NCBI GenBank assembly: GCA_001632425.1
Contig: KV425567.1
Location: 186,001-250,000 of the forward strand
Direction of reading: 5' to 3'
Length of the DNA: 64,000 bases
Source of the DNA: Neolentinus lepideus HHB14362 ss-1
Lineage: Eukaryota > Basidiomycota > Agaricomycetes > Gloeophyllales > Gloeophyllaceae
Part shown: positions 58,974 through 64,000 of the stretch, in pieces
How positions within the stretch are numbered: the stretch's first letter is position 1
How the letters are laid out: every line of letters starts with the position of its first letter
Made by a program: the position numbers and the translations under genes
Notes under the pieces: model-generated
Databases searched by the model: none
Told to the model about the DNA's origin: nothing
Seen by the model: only the letters and a program-made list of their open reading frames with translations

Positions 58974-59959
58974 ATGTTGGCCGCACTCGCGCCTTTTCTC
59001 TTGTTTTCCGCATTCCTTCTGCTCCTTCTCGTGTCGATCTCGGCTCCTATTATAAAGACCATCTATATATTCAAGCTTTACGCCAACGTCGCTGTCGGCG
59101 TTCTTAGCGCAGATGCTCGTAGCAATGCCCGCTTCGGTGTCTGGGGCTACTGTGTTGAGGGCATTTCCGTCTCGTGAGTTGACGTTGTACTTCCCATCGT
59201 TGCCCGGATGGTCTAAATATCTCCCAGAATCCTTGGTCAGACAGAGACAACACCAACCTCGTGCTCAAAGCGTCACCTCGGATACGACCTCAGTGGCATT
59301 ATTGGCAGTGTCATGTACGTTTCGGCATTGCCTGGTTTTTTCATGTCTCATATGCTCCTTTAGACAGGCCAATGGCTATAATCCCCGCGTACTTTCCAAA
59401 GCCTTGACAGCAGTCTTAGTCCTGCACCCTATCGGTCAGTCCGTCTGACTCAAGCTTTACATCATACAGACTTGTCTGCTGACCCGCCCTATTTCTCCAT
59501 TAGCATGTGGCTTGACCTTTCTGGCCTTAACAACTTCATTCGCCATGCTACGCCCCGGTACGGCGCGAGGCGCTTCTATATTGACTCTGATATTCGGCCT
59601 CCTCGCCACACTTGTTACGACGGCAGTATTTCTTGTTGACGTCATAATGGTGGCAGTAGTCCGCACGAAGGTGCATAACGAGTCCGATGGTGTTATTTGG
59701 CTCACATTCGGTAATGCGGTATGTGCTGTCTACTATATCGTCCGTAGTCGTATGCGCCTGACGCAACTCTATATAGGTGTGGATGGCATTGGGCGCGACC
59801 GTTGCCTTGTGGTTGTCGTTGACTGGCGCATGCGCAGGTATCTGCGGTTCTAGCAGAGGAAGATACGGAAGGTACGCTTGTCTTATCTTGGGTCTGTTAA
59901 GAATAGCTTACGCCTCTTTCTTCCCAAATAGACGTGGAAGGAAGGCTGGCACCTACTGA
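58974..59959 (+). CDS. SUR7/PalI (Rim9)-family membrane protein
   Basis: Four-span plasma-membrane protein of the Sur7/PalI group; Sur7 marks eisosomes and Rim9/PalI acts in ambient-pH sensing. Start MLAALAPFLLFSAFLLLLLV at 58974 (span 1). An extracellular region with a G-x-W-G-Y-C motif (RFGVWGYCVEG) follows, which is the family signature, and a later LGYDLSGIIGSV. Then KALTAVLVLHPIACGLTFLA (span 2 start), ASILTLIFGLLATLVTTAVF (span 3), and WLTFGNAVWMALGATVALW with LSLTGACAGICGSSRGRYGR (span 4). The last intron joins GRYGR to RGRKAGTY, stop at 59957-59959. The KALTxxLVLHPIACG block is typical of PalI-like proteins. Several internal exon ends are approximate. Confidence 0.85.
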
Positions 59960-60419
59960 AGTGGTAACTGCGGTCATTACAACTTGATCGCGTGACCTTG
60001 ATGATCGACCTCGGACGCCGATTTGTATAACGATATCCGTACTCTTGCTGATTTTACGCCTGGAATGACCAAGTATGTATTGTAGGTTCTGATATATTTT
60101 GGACCTTGTTAGATGTACACAGCGTACTTAGAACGCTTCTATGAATGATAGATGACTGTTGTGTATACCATTCCAATCATTAGCGGCGGTCCAGGCGCTG
60201 TCAGACGAGAATACCTCTCACACTGAGAGCGGCGACTGCATACAGCTACCTCCGTATCTTATAGATAACCCTTCAAACGATCAGGTGGCGCGGTGATTGG
60301 AGTCATCGCGCATTAACGTGAAGCGCAACGAAGATGTACTTCGGTCCTCTGATACTGCTGCACACGATCGGATGTCGGGTGATAGGATCATTCGACGGCA
60401 TACTTACACAGGCTATGTC
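59960..60419. other. intergenic region, convergent 3' ends
   Basis: About 460 bases between the SUR7-like and methyltransferase stop codons; nothing recognised. Confidence 0.4.
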
Positions 60420-61271
60420 CTATTGCAACGCCATCCGCCAGAGCTCTACTCCCTCCCAATCTTCTTTATTCCATCTCAGACCGCCTTTCTCCATCGCCTT
60501 TGTCACTTTCTTCTGCGAAACGCGTTCAACGGCGAAACCCCAATCACTTCGAGCCTCGGACAACGCTCTGTCAATCAGTGCCGAGTCCCGACGCTCCACG
60601 CAGATGTAGATAGGCGGTGTGCGCAAGCCTTTTGGCGTTGAACGACTAGACTGAGTACACAAAGTGTGTAGAGAACGTAGAAGCGGCGTGCACAGCGACT
60701 CCGAGTAGAGAGTGTCGGATGTGACTATGAGGTCGAAAGGCGGCCTCAGCAGCTCGATGTCGTCGACGCCGTCGGAAACGGGATGGCTGCTTATCCCTCC
60801 AAGATTCGCCCATGTCCAGTCCGATGGCGGAACAGTCCAGTCCAATTCGCGGACATTGATCATACCAAGATCCCCCGTCGGATTGGCCAAGTTTCTGGAA
60901 ACATTCTCTTCCAGTACGGTAGAGACAACGTCCGATACGTCAGTCGCAAGGACATCCCAGCCCAAAGAGGAGAGCACCAGTCTACGCAAAGCACGTTGAT
61001 GTTGAGTACACAGTCCGGCGAAATTGGCATCACCCACGCCGCCGCTACCTAATTCAACAGCTCTTGGACGCGTGTTGGGTTTAACAGAGGCCTTGAGTTT
61101 CATGGAGATATCCGCAAGATACAAAGACAAGCACTGGGCGCCCAACCATAAGGCAGTGCCGTTAGATTTGCCGTCGTCAAGCTGGCGCAGCGAGAAACGA
61201 CGGTCTAGGAAAGAATAGTCGAGCAATGGAATGTGCTTTGTGTGGTGCGCTGGCAGAGGAAGGGAAGACAT
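60420..61271 (-). CDS. family-16 (METTL21-like) protein methyltransferase
   Basis: Seven-beta-strand SAM-dependent methyltransferase of the Methyltransf_16 group, whose members methylate lysines of translation factors and chaperones. From ATG 61271 it reads MSSLPLPAHHTKHIPLLDYS, then GTALWLGAQCLSLYLADISM, the SAM motif RAVELGSGGVG, SSLGWDVLATDVSDVVSTVL (acidic end of strand 2), INVRELDWTV, and DLIVTSDTLYSESLCTPLLR (post-II motif). The C-terminus has GLRWNKEDWEGVELWRMALQ. Between the SAM loop and LVLSSLGWDV an extra block of about 20 residues (GDANFAGLCTQHQRALRR) interrupts the usual G-T-G-x-x-G. It is in frame and could be an unspliced intron or a true insertion. About 283 residues. The substrate is unknown. 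Confidence 0.8.
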   Translation of the reverse strand: MSSLPLPAHHTKHIPLLDYSFLDRRFSLRQLDDGKSNGTALWLGAQCLSLYLADISMKLKASVKPNTRPRAVELGSGGVGDANFAGLCTQHQRALRRLVLSSLGWDVLATDVSDVVSTVLEENVSRNLANPTGDLGMINVRELDWTVPPSDWTWANLGGISSHPVSDGVDDIELLRPPFDLIVTSDTLYSESLCTPLLRSLHTLCTQSSRSTPKGLRTPPIYICVERRDSALIDRALSEARSDWGFAVERVSQKKVTKAMEKGGLRWNKEDWEGVELWRMALQ

Positions 61272-61488
61272 GAGGGAGGGACAGAAGAGTAGTGCAAGAG
61301 CTGAGTTGAGTAAAGTAACCGTGCAATCGTGCAATGTATAGCCTTGTTTTGCTTCCGCACGCTCTGGTCGCCGTTGCATGGAGCAGTCTGCACGCACGGT
61401 CCACACGTTCCTTCTGTCCTCTCTCATCGTTACTGCGCCAATTAACCGTGTACACCCCTGACCGGCGCCCAACGCTCTCCATTCCGCC

Positions 61489-64000
61489 ATGAAGGCGCTT
61501 TTCAACCGTTTCAACAGGAGCATCACCAAGGACAAGGACAGAGATCCTGTCAAAGACGAAGCCTATCCCTACAAGAAGGAGAAACTCCCTGCTCTTCCGC
61601 CCTTGCCGGATTGGCCTCCTCGCCAGCATGCTACCACTACACCGAGCTCGATCGATTCACACAAGCCTCTCCCAGAGCCCGGAACGCGTCCGTTACCCCC
61701 TGTTGATCAGCCTGTCCGCTCCCTATCGACCGATTCTTCTGCTACTAGTACCACCAATACTCATCACACCACGACTCCAGTGGCGACGCCTGTTGCAGAG
61801 CGGGGCCAAGACGATGCGCTTGGTCTCGACTTGCAGCTGTCCCGTCAGGACCAAGATTCGGCGGGACGTAGTTCTCGCAAGACTGCCAACGGAAGCGTCA
61901 CCACGAATGGTTCCACGGATGTACAGAAGAAAGTCGCCTTTATTTCTCCACCGCCTACCCCCGGGCCTTCAGGTGATCGCGTGTTACCCGCTGATACGTC
62001 CGCAAACGGTGCGTCTGCTGGCACCCCGCTCAAAACTAGCGTCTCCCGTTTCCAGGCTGCGCATGGCAAGGATCCTCGTGGATCTACATCTACATCAGCG
62101 TCAGCATCCAAGACAGATGTTAGTAAAGCCTCGAGCAGCACGGCGAAACCCACCTCCACTCGGTCTGCGACATCTCCTTACCCCAAAGCCTCCACCGACG
62201 CTGTTTCCATCCACCAGTCCATTCGCTCGGGGACACCATACTCGCATATGACTGGAAACAGTAGCCGCATTCTAGCCGTATCTTCGTGGAGTGAAGGCGC
62301 AGAGGAAGACCTTGTGTCAAACCTGGGTCCACGGGAGCGAACTAGACAGGAAGTTTTGTGGGAGATAGTCGCGAGTGAAGAAAGGTGTGTTCTGCAGATC
62401 TTATCAACTTGTCTGGAGAGTCTAATTATACTTGACAAGATACGTTTCCGAGCTGCAGAAGATGAAGGACACCTTCCTCGACCCTCTCCTACACCCATTC
62501 TCCACTTCTCCGGTAACATCACCTACACCTTTAGATTTCGACGACTTTTCCCGCTTCGATTCGCCTCAAGAGTCCCTCGAACACCTTCCAATTGCAGCAC
62601 GTTTCCTGTCACCTATAAGCTTCCGCTCCGATTCACCGACGGCTGTGCCGACAGCGATCTCCCCATCTAACAGCAGAGATGGTAAAGACCATCCTAATAT
62701 CGACGGCGAGTCTCTAGATACGGACGAAGAGGATGAAGCCGATGATCGCATGGGCAAGTCATTTGCCTCACCTTCCTCGAAGGCGAAGGCGTCGCCGAGT
62801 TCGAACACAGAGGCGAAACATAACCATCCTCGTTCACCTTATAGCACGACACGAACAGCCTCGGGTCGTGGCGGCGGCGGAGGTATTGTTCCTTTCCCGT
62901 CCAGATCTCACCAGTCACTACCTCCTCTTCCACGGGCGAATCCCAATGCAGCATCTACGCAGTCACTAGGTAGACAATCCTTCGTTGGTCAATCAGACAA
63001 GGAGAAGGAGCAAGAACGCAAGAACGCTACTGGCTCTAAGGGTGTACTCCGTAAATTAAAGAAGAGCACTACCGCACCTGACAGCATCGTTATCGACGGT
63101 GCTGTCCCTCCTCACCAACTTCCGGAAGACCTGAAGCTATGCTTGGAAGTAATCGAACAATCTATCATTGAGGGTAACCAGAAACTCAGCGACGGATTAA
63201 GGAAACGATATGAGGAACAGTACCCCCTTGTACGATCCTTGGCTGACGTATTCGTATCGAACGTGAGTGCCGCCGGTAGTAAATGTCGATGTACCTTCCT
63301 GATTGCTATCGATTAGTCCCATATCCTCCATGGATATGCCCAATACGTCTTGCATCTGGAACGAGCTTTAGAGCAAGTGGATAATGCCCTGTCCACAGCA
63401 TACGCAACAAAGAAGCCCAAGAAACAAGATGCGAATGACTGGTTCAAGGTCTGCAAGTACCTACAGAAGCTGGAGGAATCGGCGGCGGATAAGGGCGAGA
63501 CTGGGCTTGCCATTTCCCTTTCGAAGCCGTTTCAACGGTTGCTCAAGTACCCCCTTCTCTTCCAAAACTTGCTCTTCCACACAGATCCCAGTACCTTCGA
63601 ATACGAAAGCACTCTCCAGATGGTAGCAGAGGTCGAGACCATTGTGCGAAGTATTGAGGATGAAAAGATCCAGAAGGAGGAGAGGGATAAGACCAGAGAC
63701 GTTTTTGCGCGGATAGAAGGTCTGGAGAAGGTTAAACAGTTGGCCGCTCCCAAGCCATCTCGTGTATTAGTCGAAGAGCGCCAGCTTATGCCAGCCCAAG
63801 ATTCAGGCTCTCCAGCACCGAAGGGGTCGACGGCACCGCCCACGGCCATGTACGGCAAAGGCGTGAAAGGCAAGACGTCGTTCAAGCGTCTGAGCGATGT
63901 CCTACAGTCCAACTCAAATGGTATAGGCGGCAAGAAGGACCTTTGGCTGGTCGTGTTCAATGACGTTGTTCTCAGATGTCAGAGGACAGGGACAACATCG
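61489..64000 (+). CDS. Rho guanine-nucleotide exchange factor (DH-PH), 3' end beyond the window
   Basis: Activates Rho-family GTPases in polarity and cell-wall signalling. Start MKALFNRFNRSITKDKDRDP at 61489, then a long Ser/Thr/Pro-rich N-terminus. Intron 62385-62439 joins the DH domain start: RQEVLWEIVASEERYVSELQ and KMKDTFLDPLLHPF. A large low-complexity insertion (about 62.5-63.07 kb; Gly- and Ser-rich, with GRGGGGGIVPF) lies inside the DH domain before LPEDLKLCLEVIEQSIIEGN. Intron 63263-63316 joins SN to SHILHGYAQYVLHLERALEQ. The DH signature then appears in SLSKPFQRLLKYPLLFQNLL. The PH domain starts near KGKTSFKRLSDVLQ and KKDLWLVVFNDVVLRCQRTG before the window ends. The C-terminus (possibly a CNH domain) is off the edge. 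Confidence 0.88.

Overview
The window is nuclear DNA of a filamentous basidiomycete, most likely an Agaricomycete. This is inferred from the many short introns (about 47-77 bases where both ends were placed), gene content such as a Hal4-type kinase, Prp28, Nop2 and eIF2B-epsilon, CT-rich leaders before start codons, and tightly packed genes on both strands. Thirty protein-coding genes or gene parts are called. No tRNA, rRNA, CRISPR array, insertion sequence or intact transposon was seen.

Layout. 1-3.1 kb (minus): an Ist1 (ESCRT-III regulator) domain followed without a stop codon by a Rab-GAP TBC domain that runs off the left edge. 3.5-4.5 kb: an unrecognised multi-pass membrane protein. 5-8.1 kb (plus): an MCH1-like MFS transporter and a FAR-17a/AIG1-like membrane protein. 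8.5-13.7 kb: a three-gene kynurenine block, with an arylformamidase-like hydrolase, kynureninase, and kynurenine 3-monooxygenase divergent from kynureninase. 14.1-21 kb: a four-AT-hook HMGA-like protein, the ERAD lectin OS-9/Yos9, and a Hal4/Sat4-type kinase. 21-25.1 kb: a gene-free stretch. 25.1-32.8 kb: the Prp28 helicase, a small EF-hand-like protein, the Nop2 rRNA methyltransferase and a mitochondrial FUN14 protein.

33.1-39.9 kb holds three tetraspan MARVEL-like genes on the minus strand, with a voltage-gated proton channel (Hv1 family) on the plus strand between the first and second. 40.7-46.8 kb: a PP4R1-like HEAT-repeat phosphatase subunit and aspartate aminotransferase. 47.5-56.2 kb: a tiny AN1 zinc-finger protein, an Sso1-type syntaxin, argininosuccinate lyase, the proteolipid PMP3 (seven exons, one of 5 bases) and eIF2B-epsilon. 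56.7-64 kb: an Ala/Glu/Pro-rich disordered protein, a SUR7/PalI protein, a family-16 methyltransferase and a RhoGEF cut off by the right edge.

Most neighbours are unrelated housekeeping genes. The likely functional groupings are the kynurenine block (three consecutive tryptophan-to-NAD steps) and the plasma-membrane set at 33-40 kb. The observations most worth a second look are the Ist1-TBC fusion frame, the kynurenine cluster, the proton channel among MARVEL-like genes, the PMP3 micro-exons with a palindromic CRE-like site upstream, and two GC-AG introns fixed by conserved protein motifs. Exon boundaries were read by eye. Outer coordinates of well-conserved genes should be good, but internal splice sites and several N-termini are provisional.
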